Below are positions 17,242-25,589 of a DNA stretch of 43,392 nucleotides, one piece after another. The notes beneath the pieces were generated by a model. It saw only the letters and a program-made list of their open reading frames with translations. It ran no database searches and was not told the origin of the DNA. Position 1 is the first letter of the stretch, and every line of letters starts with the position of its first letter. The stretch comes from Oscillospiraceae bacterium (GTDB lineage: Bacteria > Bacillota > Clostridia > Oscillospirales > Acutalibacteraceae): the NCBI GenBank assembly GCA_902796905.1, contig CADBQU010000051.1:1-43392 (forward strand). The letters run 5' to 3'. Made by a program: the position numbers and the translations under genes.

Positions 17242-18072
17242 TTATTCCGCTACGGGAATATTGTATTTTGTGTTGTCGCAATTGTAATTTATAAGTTTAA
17301 AACTATCTACGGTAAAATCGTAAAAATTCTTAATATCGGGATCTACTTCAAGCTTAGGTGCCGCAAAAGGCTTATGAGATATTACTTCTTTTACTATGTC
17401 TATATGCCTATCATAAATATGGGCGTCGGCTATAACGTGTATAAGTTCGCCCGGTACCAATCCCGAAACCTGAGCCATCATAATAAGCAAAACAGAGTAC
17501 TGCACAACGTTCCAGTTATTAGCGGTAAGCATATCGTTAGAACGCTGATTTAAAATTCCGTTCAAAACGTTTCCCGAAACATTAAATGTCATAGAATATG
17601 CGCAAGGGTATAAGTTCATTTCGTGCAAATCTGCAAAATTATAAATATTGGTTAAAATTCTGCGGCTGGCAGGATTATGTTTTAAATCGTACAAAACCCT
17701 GTCTACCTGGTCAAATTCGCCCTCTTTATATTTGTTTTTAACCCCAAGCTGATATCCGTATGCTTTACCTATAGAGCCGTTTTCGTCTGCCCATTGGTTC
17801 CAAATTTTAGAATTCAAATCATGTATGTTGTTGCTTTTTTTCTGCCAAATCCATAAAAGCTCGTCTATACAAGACTTAAAATAAGTTTTTCTTAAAGTTA
17901 AAATAGGAAATTCCTCGGCTAAATTATATCTGTTTACAATGCCGAATTTTTTAACAGTGTGAGCCGGTGTGCCGTCGGCCCATTTGGGTCTTACATCAAG
18001 CTCGGTATCCCACACGCCGTTTTCCATAATATCTTTCATATTAGATATAAAAATGCTGTCGGCTTTACTCAT
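17242..18072 (-). CDS. thyA: Thymidylate synthase
   Basis: Methylates dUMP to dTMP using methylene-tetrahydrofolate. The protein has 276 residues. The catalytic nucleophile is Cys157 in YPCAYS. The phosphate-binding ASRRIL is at 135-140, QRSND at 176-180 and HIYDRH at 218-223. SD ggggattggttt precedes the ATG. It has its own strong promoter and is followed by folA in the same direction: a dTMP-cycle operon. Confidence 0.96.
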   Translation of the reverse strand: MSKADSIFISNMKDIMENGVWDTELDVRPKWADGTPAHTVKKFGIVNRYNLAEEFPILTLRKTYFKSCIDELLWIWQKKSNNIHDLNSKIWNQWADENGSIGKAYGYQLGVKNKYKEGEFDQVDRVLYDLKHNPASRRILTNIYNFADLHEMNLYPCAYSMTFNVSGNVLNGILNQRSNDMLTANNWNVVQYSVLLIMMAQVSGLVPGELIHVIADAHIYDRHIDIVKEVISHKPFAAPKLEVDPDIKNFYDFTVDSFKLINYNCDNTKYNIPVAE

Positions 18073-18109
18073 AAACCAATCCCCTTTAGTTTTATATTGT
18101 AATCAATTT

Positions 18110-18138
18110 ATTATATCAAACAAAAAAAGTTATGTCAA
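18110..18138 (-). promoter_or_regulatory. thyA-folA promoter
   Basis: On the minus strand a perfect TTGACA (18133-18138) and a perfect TATAAT (18110-18115) are 17 bp apart, 38 bp before the thyA start. Confidence 0.85.
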
Positions 18139-18208
18139 TTTAAGAAATAAATAAAGCAATAAATAAGTATCAAATTATTAGTAACCGATTATTTTCGCTT
18201 GCCTAAGA

Positions 18209-18244
18209 TAAAAAAAACGAACGACAAAATTTTGCCGTTCGTTC
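18209..18244 (-). terminator. Terminator after the metallophosphoesterase remnant
   Basis: In the minus direction AACGAACG pairs with CGTTCGTT around a 12-nt loop that can pair further. A run of seven T follows the stem. Confidence 0.75.
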
Positions 18245-18281
18245 AACATTTTATACTATATAAATTTTAATTTAAAATAAT

Positions 18282-19256
18282 TTATATTAAATCCAGCGGA
18301 TGTATGGCGGAACACATCATTTTTATGTTATCAATACGTTTATCTATATGATAATGTCCGCAAAACCAAATTTTATAGTTTGTGTTTTTTTCTATTTCTC
18401 CAAACCATATTTCGGTTTCTCTGTTAATATCCGGTTTAAAATCTTTTTTTATTTTTTTACTTGATTTTTTATTTTGTTTTATATTTCTGTTTTTAGTCTT
18501 ATTCTCTTTATTGTTTTCATTTAAAATATTCAATGATTTTTTTGCTTTTTCTTTTCTTAAATTTGCGGCGTTTTGTGCCGTAGACATAAACATCTCATAC
18601 GGTAAATAATCTATGGGACAGGTATGAGTTAAAATTCCGTATATTTTATTTTTTTCCTTTTTTAAATTTTTTTCAAAATTATCTTTTGCTTTTTTGCCCG
18701 GCATTCCTCTTCAAAATACGGTTTGTGCTCATTTAAACATTTAATTTTATCTACGCTGTGAGCGCCGCCCATAACTATATATTTTTTCCGTTAAAAGTAT
18801 ATATTTCTCCGTCAATTGCAAAAAGAATATTTGGGTATTTGGGTTCAAAATAAACTTTGCCGCCGCAAAAACTGCAAATACCGTAAGTGCCTATATTTTC
18901 AGGTCTTTCTTCTTTATTACCGTACAAACAAAACATTGTTATATTTAATTTTTGTGCTTCTTCTTTTAATTTATCGTCCCTTTTATCTAAAAAATAATTA
19001 AATCCGGTATCTCCCAATATAATTAAAACATCGCTTTTTTGGTTTTCATTTCTTTACAAAATTCTTTAACGCCTTTAAAATTTCGATGCTTATCTCCGGT
19101 AATATAAATATTTGTAGGTTTTGGAGAATAAAAATACTTTTCTTGTATTTTTACCTTTTGTTTGTTTTTAAACTTTAAAATTAATTCTAATAAAATTTTC
19201 ATAAAATTCTTAATTTTCCTTTCTTTTTTTATAACAATAACATTTAAACCGGACAA
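18282..19256 (-). pseudogene. Metallophosphoesterase, broken by three frameshifts
   Basis: Three consecutive reading frames together spell one metallophosphoesterase. Piece 1 (19256-19023) has IYITGDKHRNF (the GDxH motif). Piece 2 (about 19025-18775) has LIILGDTGFNYF and CLYGNKEERPENI. Piece 3 (about 18780-18282) has MGGAHSVDKI, then after another shift ILTHTCP and CGHYHID. Each junction is explained by loss of one A in an A-run (near 19033, 18785 and 18707). The metal-binding motif GNHE reads GNKE, so the active site is also damaged. A Lys/Asn-rich insertion lies in piece 3. The terminator is intact. The family cleaves phosphoesters; this copy is probably dead. Confidence 0.85.
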
Positions 19257-19278
19257 TTTCTGTCCTAATTAAAAAAAT

Positions 19279-19311
19279 AAAATCGGAGATTTTAAAAAAT
19301 CTCCGATTTTT
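19279..19311. terminator. Terminator after the lipoprotein gene
   Basis: AAAATCGGAGATTT pairs with AAATCTCCGATTTT, with a T-run to the right and an A-run to the left. It lies 27 bp past the lipoprotein stop. Confidence 0.8.
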
Positions 19312-19337
19312 ACGGCAAATGCCTAAATATTAAATTT

Positions 19338-19940
19338 TTATTTATACTCGATTTTTTCTTTGCTTCGTAATTGCTTTACAAAATCCTCAAATTTTTGTTC
19401 CTGCTTTTCCGAAGAATCCGAACTGTTATCGTTCAAATTTCTCTTTAATATCAAACAATTATAATAGTCATAAGCAAAATCATAATTAATCTCAAAAGAT
19501 TCATTTTCCGTTAAGCTACTGCTTTTTAAAGCTTTAACTAAATTTTTATAAAAACTGTTTTGGGCCTCGTCTTTTTTAAGATTATCAATTTCTTTTTTCG
19601 CCTGTTCTTTACATTCTTCAAACGATTTAAGCAAATTATTTTCCTGCAAATATTTTTCAATCAGTTGATAATCTATAAGCTCTTCCAAAACATCATTTTT
19701 ATTTTCGGGCAAAATAACATTTTTGAGCTGTTTTTCTATTTCTTGTTTATCTGTAAAAGAGCTGTTTACGGTTTCCCTAAAAGCAGCATTTCTAACCAAA
19801 TTAAAATTAAGTCTTTGTTCTACTTTGTTTTGTGAAATTTCAACATTTCCTACTTTTGCCGAGCTTTTTGTTTCGGTTTTATCCGAATTCCCACCGCCGC
19901 AAGAGCAAAACATAACACTTACAGTTAAAAATAATACCAA
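19338..19940 (-). CDS. Lipoprotein, possibly a SurA/PrsA-like chaperone fragment
   Basis: A protein of about 200 residues with a hydrophobic N-terminus and a lipobox-like MFCSCGGG. A helical charged body follows. VGNVEISQNKVEQRLN is reminiscent of the N-terminal region of SurA/PrsA-type chaperones, but no PPIase domain follows, so function is open. The start is doubtful: the frame opens after a TAA and offers only TTG or ATT codons, with no SD. The endolysin gene ends 40 bp upstream. The promoter and first codons may have been replaced by insertion of the phage-derived segment. Confidence 0.55.
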   Translation of the reverse strand: MVLFLTVSVMFCSCGGGNSDKTETKSSAKVGNVEISQNKVEQRLNFNLVRNAAFRETVNSSFTDKQEIEKQLKNVILPENKNDVLEELIDYQLIEKYLQENNLLKSFEECKEQAKKEIDNLKKDEAQNSFYKNLVKALKSSSLTENESFEINYDFAYDYYNCLILKRNLNDNSSDSSEKQEQKFEDFVKQLRSKEKIEYK

Positions 19941-19980
19941 AAATTTTGCAATTTTATTTTACTATATTCAAAGCTTATTG

Positions 19981-20982
19981 TCAACCTATATTTTTAGTAA
20001 AATCTAACGCTATCCAACCGTCTTTGTCTTTAAGCTTACCCCATAAAGCCGCTCCGGTGCCTTTGCTTTCCGAAACTATAGTAAAAGTACCGTAATTTGT
20101 AATACTGCCTATTTTTGCAAAATTGGTGCCGGCTCCTTTTCTTTTATTTAAACAAGAAGCCGTAACTTTTACATTATAAGGCTTAAATCCTGCGGTTTTA
20201 GTATTATTTACAACTATTAAAAATTTTAAATTAACCGGACTGTTTATAGAATTTGTACCATCTGCCGCCTTATCTATAACTACTCTGTCATTTGAAATAC
20301 TTTTTACTATCCAATTTTTAGATTTAACCCAACCGGGTATAGCTTGTCCGTTATAATATGTAGCGTTTGCGGCTATTTTTACTATATCGCCTTTTTTAAT
20401 TTTTAAAGCGGATGTATTTGAAGTATTTTTAACCGCATTGTTTTTATTGGTTTCATTATTTTTAATATTCACATTATTTTTTATTGTTTCTTCATTTACA
20501 GCAGGATTATAAATAAAACCTAAAAATTTATAGCCGCTGCCGCAACCCCATCTGCCGTCGGCACCTTTTTTTCTTGTTTGATTCCAAAAAGCCTTTCCGC
20601 CATATCCGCTTTCGGAAGTGTAAACTTCGGTTTTGCTTATAACCTTTTCTACTATAGCTACGTGACCGGCTCCGTCGTTGCACGAAAGTGTATTTCCTTT
20701 TTGCCAAACCATACATGCGCCGGGTTTTGGTTCGTTTCCGCTTTTACAAGAACCTTTATAAAGCATAAATCGCTCGGCATTTACCGGCGCCAGATATTTA
20801 CAATATCCGTATCCGCCTATTTCGTTAAATCTGCCGTAACTGTAACCTACACAATTGGAAAGCACATCGCAATCTTTATCGGTAGGATATCCTTTAATTG
20901 CATTCGAATATCCTCCGTTTGCTTTTCTTATATAATACTTATTTCCCGCTTTCGGCTTTTCTGTTCTTATTAAAAATCCCAT
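19981..20982 (-). CDS. CHAP-domain endolysin with C-terminal SH3-type repeats
   Basis: A 333-residue peptidoglycan hydrolase without signal peptide. The CHAP cysteine-amidase domain (about 10-165) has NCVGYSYGRFNE (Cys44) and GAGHVAIVEKV (His107). An Asn/Lys-rich linker (about 168-195) leads to two SH3-like wall-binding repeats (about 196-262 and 268-332); the second has NKRKGAGTNFAKIGSI and ends in KLKDKDGWIALDF. Domain layout and lack of a signal are typical of phage endolysins that need a holin. SD gaggatg precedes the ATG. Its base use is as AT-rich as the host, unlike the holin gene. Confidence 0.85.
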   Translation of the reverse strand: MGFLIRTEKPKAGNKYYIRKANGGYSNAIKGYPTDKDCDVLSNCVGYSYGRFNEIGGYGYCKYLAPVNAERFMLYKGSCKSGNEPKPGACMVWQKGNTLSCNDGAGHVAIVEKVISKTEVYTSESGYGGKAFWNQTRKKGADGRWGCGSGYKFLGFIYNPAVNEETIKNNVNIKNNETNKNNAVKNTSNTSALKIKKGDIVKIAANATYYNGQAIPGWVKSKNWIVKSISNDRVVIDKAADGTNSINSPVNLKFLIVVNNTKTAGFKPYNVKVTASCLNKRKGAGTNFAKIGSITNYGTFTIVSESKGTGAALWGKLKDKDGWIALDFTKNIG

Positions 20983-21088
20983 TTTTCACATCCTCTTTTT
21001 TATTAATATTTTTTACTTCCATGTTATCAAAATTAAAAGTATCCTGTACAGGAAAAAATTTAATTTCTTCGTTAAAATCATTGTCCAT
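20939..21088 (-). CDS. Small ORF overlapping the endolysin start
   Basis: A 49-residue acidic-then-basic peptide (MDNDFNEEIKFFPVQDTF...). GGGAG lies 9 nt before the ATG. It overlaps the endolysin start by 44 nt in another frame, an arrangement typical of coupled phage lysis genes. No membrane segment and no recognised family. A short hairpin (GGCTA/TAGCC) lies just upstream. Confidence 0.45.
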   Translation of the reverse strand: MDNDFNEEIKFFPVQDTFNFDNMEVKNINKKEDVKNGIFNKNRKAESGK

Positions 21089-21113
21089 ATCTTTTTTCTC
21101 CCTTTTTGGCTAA

Positions 21114-21272
21114 ATAGCCTATGATTTATCGTCTTTGTGGAATGTTGATGTTTCAAGTGCATTTACAAAACTCGAAAGCGGTATGTCAGGACAGATTAAA
21201 GGTCTTAAAGCGTGGGGTATCAATATATCGGTTGCTCAGTTGAGAGAAACGGCTTTAGCACACGGTAAATGA
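21114..21272 (+). pseudogene. C-terminal fragment of a phage gene
   Basis: Open from just after a stop at 21111 to TGA at 21270, with no start codon. It spells about 52 residues beginning IAYDLSSLWNVDVSSAF and ending AQLRETALAHGK. Base use is richer in G+C than the surroundings and matches the holin gene 24 bp downstream. It is probably the 3' end of a tail or lysis gene cut off at about 21114. The family is not recognised. Confidence 0.6.
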
Positions 21273-21296
21273 ATTAGTTTAACAGGAGGTAAGATT

Positions 21297-21497
21297 ATGA
21301 AAGAGAAGTTTATCAAATGGCTAAAAGCCGCAGGTATGAGAGCAGTTAAAACTGTATCTCAGACCGCAATCGCAACTATCGGTGCATCTACTGTACTTTC
21401 TACAGTTGATTGGAAAGTGGTTGTTTCTGCATCGGCACTTGCAGGTATTCTCTCGCTCTTAACGAGTGTAGCCGGTCTCCCCGAACTCAAAGAATAA
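21297..21497 (+). CDS. Phage holin, r1t-type
   Basis: A 66-residue small membrane protein with a basic N-terminus (MKEKFIKWLKAAGMRAVK) and two short hydrophobic segments (about 18-35 and 40-60). IATIGASTVLSTVDW and SASALAGILSLLTSVAGLP are typical of the r1t holin family, which opens the membrane for endolysin at the end of the lytic cycle. Strong SD aggagg with 7-nt spacing. Codon use is foreign to the window. It has its own terminator and points at the tmRNA 3' end; the endolysin is on the other strand, so the original lysis cassette is rearranged. Confidence 0.85.
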   Translation: MKEKFIKWLKAAGMRAVKTVSQTAIATIGASTVLSTVDWKVVVSASALAGILSLLTSVAGLPELKE

Positions 21498-21510
21498 GTA
21501 AAACAAAAAA

Positions 21511-21548
21511 ATACCGGATAGAGCATTAAACTCTATTCGGTATTTTTG
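21511..21548 (+). terminator. Holin terminator
   Basis: ATACCGGATAGAG (21511-21523) pairs with CTCTATTCGGTAT (21531-21543) with one G-T pair, followed by a T-run. Confidence 0.85.
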
Positions 21549-21609
21549 CGTTAATCACAAACAATCTTTTTCTAACAATGTAGTAAAAAGAGTTCGGATT
21601 ATACTCCTT

Positions 21610-21955
21610 TGGTGGAGATGACGGGAATTGAACCCGTGTCCAAAAATCAGTTCCCTGAGATTTCTTCGGGTGGAGTTTGTTTTTTAATTTCCCTTTTTAA
21701 GCTTTAACAAACAAAAATCTCAATTCGGTATTTCCTTAATTTCTGATTAAAACCGGAAAACTTTTTAATTCAGATTTACCGCTGATCGACGCCCGCACAA
21801 AGCCGCGGTACTCTTTGATTGGACGGCAGCCTAATTAGGCTGCTAAGGCAACTTTATTGTTGTCGTTTAATTTTAAAATTACGGATTTTAAAGTGTGTCC
21901 GCGCCACTACCCGCTTACTCAGGTTCATAATCCCTGTCGAAACCTTTACATCCCC
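21610..21955 (-). ncRNA. ssrA: tmRNA (transfer-messenger RNA)
   Basis: A 346-nt tmRNA. The 5' end reads GGGGATGTAAAGGTTTCGAC and pairs with the 3' CATCTCC-ACCA; the T-loop TTCAATTCCCG is present near the 3' end and CCA is encoded. The tag reading frame ends ...NDNNKVALAA-stop (21830-21866), followed by the usual stem after the stop codon. With SmpB it frees stalled ribosomes and tags the nascent chain for proteolysis. smpB lies upstream in the same direction. The 3' end borders phage remnants, as ssrA is a classic integration site. Confidence 0.96.
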
Positions 21956-21976
21956 TTATATATTAATTATATATTT

Positions 21977-22005
21977 ATTATACACTAAATTTTAGGTTTT
22001 GTCTT
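21977..22005 (-). promoter_or_regulatory. ssrA promoter
   Basis: On the minus strand AAGACA (22000-22005) and a perfect TATAAT (21977-21982), 17 bp apart, place the start about 15 nt before the mature tmRNA 5' end. That fits a short leader removed by RNase P. Confidence 0.7.
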
Positions 22006-22239
22006 TACTTTTAATAACTTTTTATTTACTTTTATTACTTTTTGCATTTTTATTGCCTTATAAAATAACTTTAACAATACTATTGGACCGATTTTTTCGC
22101 TACCGGTTGCATTTTTTAATAAAACGGTGGTTTAGCGGCGCGGCACCAAACCTATATACCGATGTATTACAAGCAAATGGCATCAATGCCGATAGCCGTG
22201 TCGGTTTTAAAAAGTATTGTACCCTCTTTATATTATATA
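22006..22239. other. smpB-ssrA gap without a supported gene
   Basis: About 230 bp. An 86-codon plus-strand frame here has only a TTG start, no SD and a composition set by T-runs, so it is not accepted. No terminator is clear after smpB. Confidence 0.6.
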
Positions 22240-22695
22240 TTATTCTTTTTCTCTCATAGCACGGTTAATTGTACGTTCCGCCGAACGCTTTGCTTCGGTT
22301 GCCCTTTTATCGTAAAGCTTTTTACCTTTGCAAACGCCCAACTGCACCTTAACCATTGAGCCTTTAAAATAAAGCGACAACGGAATTAATGTTAATCCCT
22401 GCTGCTTTACCGTGCCGAAAAGCCTCAGAATTTCTTTTTTGTGCAATAAAAGCTTTCTTACCCTTAGCGGGTCTTTGTTAAATATATTGCCCTTTTCGTA
22501 AGGTGAAATATGCATACCTTTAATAAAAATTTCACCGTTATCTATAGAAGCCCAGCTGTCTTTTAAATTACAGCCGCCAAGCCGTATAGCTTTTATTTCG
22601 GTACCGGTAAGCTCTATTCCCGCCTCTAAGCTTTCGATTACAAAATAATCGTGAAAAGCTTTGCGGTTGGTAGTAATAGTTTTGGTTTCGGCCAT
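22240..22695 (-). CDS. smpB: SsrA-binding protein SmpB
   Basis: Binds the tRNA-like end of tmRNA and brings it to stalled ribosomes. The protein has 151 residues with the family's beta-barrel motifs [31 protein letters not shown] and HISPYEKGN. The basic tail ([27 protein letters not shown]) enters the decoding centre. It is 9 nt downstream of mrnC, so in one operon with it, and upstream of ssrA on the same strand. Confidence 0.96.
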   Translation of the reverse strand: MAETKTITTNRKAFHDYFVIESLEAGIELTGTEIKAIRLGGCNLKDSWASIDNGEIFIKGMHISPYEKGNIFNKDPLRVRKLLLHKKEILRLFGTVKQQGLTLIPLSLYFKGSMVKVQLGVCKGKKLYDKRATEAKRSAERTINRAMREKE

Positions 22696-22704
22696 TTTAA
22701 TCTC

Positions 22705-23097
22705 CTAAAGTTCTTCGCTTATTTTTTTAAAAGCAATATTAAAAAGCTCGTTCAATCGGTCGTAATCTTTTTTTAAATATAAATATCCAAAAAGCGTTTC
22801 CAGGCCGGTAGCAGTATGATATTCTGCAACGGATGAATTTTTCGGTATATTTGAAACTTTTGCGTTTCTTCCCCTTTTAAAAACTTCCGTTTCTTCTTCG
22901 GTTAAAATATTTTTTATTATTTCGTACTGCTTACTTTGGCTTGTTGCGTTAACATACTTAACCGATAACGAATGCAGCTTTTTTAAGGGCATATCCCGAT
23001 TGGCAAGCTTTTCTCTTACAAGCAAACCAAAAATTGCATCTCCCACAAAAGCTAATGTAGAGCTGCTTTTAAGCCTAACATCCATTATATCATCCAC
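22705..23097 (-). CDS. mrnC: Mini-ribonuclease 3
   Basis: An RNase III catalytic domain without a dsRNA-binding domain. It matures 23S rRNA in Firmicutes. The protein has 130 residues; LAFVGDAIFGLLVRE holds Asp20 and TGLETLFGYLYL holds Glu100, the metal ligands. The start is GTG at 23097, with GGAG 7 nt upstream. It sits between obgE and smpB in an RNA/ribosome quality-control block. Confidence 0.9.
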   Translation of the reverse strand: MDDIMDVRLKSSSTLAFVGDAIFGLLVREKLANRDMPLKKLHSLSVKYVNATSQSKQYEIIKNILTEEETEVFKRGRNAKVSNIPKNSSVAEYHTATGLETLFGYLYLKKDYDRLNELFNIAFKKISEEL

Positions 23098-23150
23098 TGT
23101 TTTTCTCCTTATATTTGCTTTTACACTGTTTTTAAGCCGCCGTTAGCAGT

Positions 23151-24422
23151 TTATTCTATATAATCAAATTCTATGCCTTCAACATTAACGCTGTCGTTAT
23201 TTTTTACGCCCATTTCCCTAAGCTTATCTATTATACCGCTTTCTCTTAAAACGCGTTCAAAATACTGTAAAGATTCATAATCGTCGGGATTGGTATTATT
23301 CATAATTTTCATAATCCACGGAGCCGAAACTTCATATACTCCGTTTTTAACGGTTATACTGAATTCTCTGTTAATTTCCGCCGCATTTTCGGGTTTAACA
23401 AACGGTTCGGTATCGTACTGCTTTATAGGCGGCAAATCCGCAAGATTTTTTAAAACCGCCAGCATAAGCTTTTGGGTGCCTTCGTTAATAGGCGCCATTA
23501 TTTCGTAAAATTCATAACCCTTTTCTTCAAAATACTTTTTGTACTCTTCAATTTTTTCGGGTTCTGCCAAATCACACTTGTTTGCTACAACTATTTGTTT
23601 TCGTGTTGAAAGTTCTTCGGAAAAGTTTTTTAGTTCACTGTTTATTTTGTCAAAATCTTCTATGGGGTCTCTGCCTTCGCTTCCCGAAATATCCAAAACG
23701 TGTAAAAGCAAACGGCAGCGCTCCACATGGCGCAAAAACTCATGTCCCAAACCTACGCCGTCTGCCGCACCTTCTACCAATCCCGGTATATCCGCCATTA
23801 CAAAGCTTTTATCTTCTACGGGTCTTACAACACCCAAAACAGGAGATAAAGTTGTAAAATGATAATTGGCAATTTTAGGTTTAGCTTCGCTTACCACGGA
23901 TATTAAAGTACTTTTACCTACATTCGGAAATCCTATAAGTCCTACGTCTGCCAAAAGCTTTAATTCTAAAACTGCGTCAAATTCGTCGCCCGGCAAACCG
24001 TCTTTTGCATATCGCGGAATTTGGCGTGTAGCCGTTGCAAAATGGGTATTTCCCCATCCGCCGTTACCGCCGTAAGCTACTATTACAGGTTCATCGGTAG
24101 AAACATCCGCTATTATTTTTCCCGTGGATTCTTCTTTTACAAGCGTGCCGAAAGGAACCTTTAAAATAAGGTCTTCTCCTTTTTTTCCGCTGCAGCGCTT
24201 AGTTCCGCCGTTGCCGCCGTTAGGCGCAACATATTTTCTTTTATAGCGAAAATCAGCCAATGTTGAAAGATTTTTGTCGGCTATCATAACAACATTTCCG
24301 CCTTTTCCGCCGTCGCCGCCGTCGGGACCGCCGGCAGCCACATATTTTTCTCTGTGAAAAGATACGGCGCCGTTTCCTCCGTTACCGGCTTTTATATGAA
24401 CCTTTGCTATGTCTACAAACAT
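23151..24422 (-). CDS. obgE: GTPase Obg
   Basis: A ribosome-associated GTPase needed for 50S assembly and stress or sporulation control. The protein has 423 residues. Gly-rich Obg domain (1-158). G domain with GFPNVGKST (164-172), DIPG (211-214) and NKCD (281-284). OCT C-terminal domain (about 345-423), found in Firmicutes/Actinobacteria versions. SD taggag precedes the ATG. A terminator isolates it from the upstream rpmA operon. Confidence 0.96.
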   Translation of the reverse strand: MFVDIAKVHIKAGNGGNGAVSFHREKYVAAGGPDGGDGGKGGNVVMIADKNLSTLADFRYKRKYVAPNGGNGGTKRCSGKKGEDLILKVPFGTLVKEESTGKIIADVSTDEPVIVAYGGNGGWGNTHFATATRQIPRYAKDGLPGDEFDAVLELKLLADVGLIGFPNVGKSTLISVVSEAKPKIANYHFTTLSPVLGVVRPVEDKSFVMADIPGLVEGAADGVGLGHEFLRHVERCRLLLHVLDISGSEGRDPIEDFDKINSELKNFSEELSTRKQIVVANKCDLAEPEKIEEYKKYFEEKGYEFYEIMAPINEGTQKLMLAVLKNLADLPPIKQYDTEPFVKPENAAEINREFSITVKNGVYEVSAPWIMKIMNNTNPDDYESLQYFERVLRESGIIDKLREMGVKNNDSVNVEGIEFDYIE

Positions 24423-24494
24423 ATAAACTCCTAAAATTTATTAAAATATAAACATCTTAAATATTATTATAAATATAATAAAATAAAAGACCTA

Positions 24495-24522
24495 ATAAAA
24501 AAGCCCGAGGTTTTCCCCGGGC
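24495..24522 (-). terminator. rplU-prp-rpmA operon terminator
   Basis: In the minus direction GCCCGGGG-AAAA-CCTCGGGC is followed by six T. It is a GC-rich, strong intrinsic terminator 17 bp after the rpmA stop. Confidence 0.9.
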
Positions 24523-24538
24523 AGAAAATTTTTAGTCA

Positions 24539-24817
24539 TTATTCAGCAATAATGCTAACTTTTTTGCGATCGCGGCCTAAGCGTTCAAACTTAACTTTAC
24601 CGTCTGCTAAAGCAAATAAAGTATCGTCGGAACCTATGCCGACATTTTCGCCGGGATGAATATGAGTTCCTCTTTGACGAACTAAAATATTGCCGGCTAA
24701 AACAAACTGACCGTCTGCTCTTTTAACGCCGAGTCTTTTAGATTCGCTGTCGCGTCCGTTCTTTGTGGAACCAACACCTTTTTTATGTGCAAATAACTCA
24801 ATATTAATCTTTAACAT
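24539..24817 (-). CDS. rpmA: 50S ribosomal protein L27 with cleavable leader
   Basis: L27 lies near the peptidyl-transferase centre. The protein has 92 residues. The N-terminal [10 protein letters not shown] precedes [14 protein letters not shown]; Firmicutes L27 carries such a nine- or ten-residue leader ending in FA, removed by the protease Prp. The start overlaps the end of prp by 14 nt and SD GGAGG lies within prp, so translation is coupled to its own processing enzyme. Confidence 0.96.
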   Translation of the reverse strand: MLKINIELFAHKKGVGSTKNGRDSESKRLGVKRADGQFVLAGNILVRQRGTHIHPGENVGIGSDDTLFALADGKVKFERLGRDRKKVSIIAE

Positions 24818-25139
24818 TCAAAATATCCTCCGTTTCGGTTGTAATTAAATTGTTGTATTGTTCTTTTAAGCCTAAAATATGAATTTTAAAACCTTTTAAT
24901 AAATCTACGGCTTCTTTGTTGCTTTTTGCAAGCAAAAACTTCATTTCGCCGTCTTTAACGGTAATATCACATTTTAGTTTAAGAACTTCTGTAACAGTGT
25001 TGCAAACCAAATAGCAAGCGCTTGAAACAGCACTGCACACCTGTTTGCCTAAAACATCATCGGCATTTTTTGTAGCATGCCCTTTAATGTGAAATCCTTT
25101 AATTTCTCCGTTACAGTTTAAAAATGTTACCGAGGTCAT
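24804..25139 (-). CDS. prp: Ribosomal-processing cysteine protease Prp
   Basis: Cleaves the L27 N-terminal leader. The protein has 111 residues with the catalytic pair His21 ([10 protein letters not shown]) and Cys35 (KQVCSAVSS). It lies between rplU (3-nt gap) and rpmA (overlap), the standard Firmicutes order; formerly annotated YsxB. Confidence 0.93.
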   Translation of the reverse strand: MTSVTFLNCNGEIKGFHIKGHATKNADDVLGKQVCSAVSSACYLVCNTVTEVLKLKCDITVKDGEMKFLLAKSNKEAVDLLKGFKIHILGLKEQYNNLITTETEDILNVKD

Positions 25140-25142
25140 TTT

Positions 25143-25454
25143 TTAGCCTATTGCTTCAATTTTAACCTTGGTATAGGGCTGTCTGTGTCCCATTTTTCTG
25201 GCGCAGCCTTTTTTGGGCTTGTAAGTAAAAACAGTAATTTTTTTAGCTTTTCCGTTTTTAACAACCTTTGCTGTAACAGAAGCGTCTGCAACATAAGGTT
25301 TACCAACCTTTAAAGCGCCTTTTTCGGGTCTTAAAGCTACAACCTTATCGAAGGTTACGGTTTCGTCTTCTTTGGCATTTAATTTTTCAACAAAAATTTC
25401 GTCGCCAACTTGTACACGGTACTGTTTACCGCCTGTTTCAATAATTGCGTACAT
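25143..25454 (-). CDS. rplU: 50S ribosomal protein L21
   Basis: The protein has 103 residues of normal length: [25 protein letters not shown] at the N-terminus and the hallmark [19 protein letters not shown] at the C-terminus, which contacts 23S rRNA. It is first in the rplU-prp-rpmA operon. Confidence 0.97.
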   Translation of the reverse strand: MYAIIETGGKQYRVQVGDEIFVEKLNAKEDETVTFDKVVALRPEKGALKVGKPYVADASVTAKVVKNGKAKKITVFTYKPKKGCARKMGHRQPYTKVKIEAIG

Positions 25455-25577
25455 TTTTTATCAACCTTTTTTATAGTCTCGCTACAATGGGTAAAGATAA
25501 TCAAAAATAATCTTTTTTAAATTTTAACCCACAATATGCGGCTTATATAGTTTACCACCAAATTGCTTTGATGTCAA
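25455..25577 (-). promoter_or_regulatory. rplU promoter and leader (L21-leader candidate)
   Basis: TTGACA (25572-25577) and TAAACT (25549-25554) on the minus strand, 17-bp spacer. The resulting leader is about 85 nt. Many Firmicutes carry an autoregulatory L21 leader RNA here; I can see the position but cannot confirm that fold by eye. Confidence 0.6.
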
Positions 25578-25589
25578 GCATTATTTTAA

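Noticed and set aside
19020..19040. Programmed -1 frameshift in the metallophosphoesterase
   Set aside because: An A-run before the stop could allow slippage, but two further shifts and a lost active-site His point to decay.
21999..22259. An 86-codon hydrophobic ORF between ssrA and smpB
   Set aside because: TTG start without SD, overlap with the ssrA promoter and the smpB end, hydrophobicity explained by T-runs.
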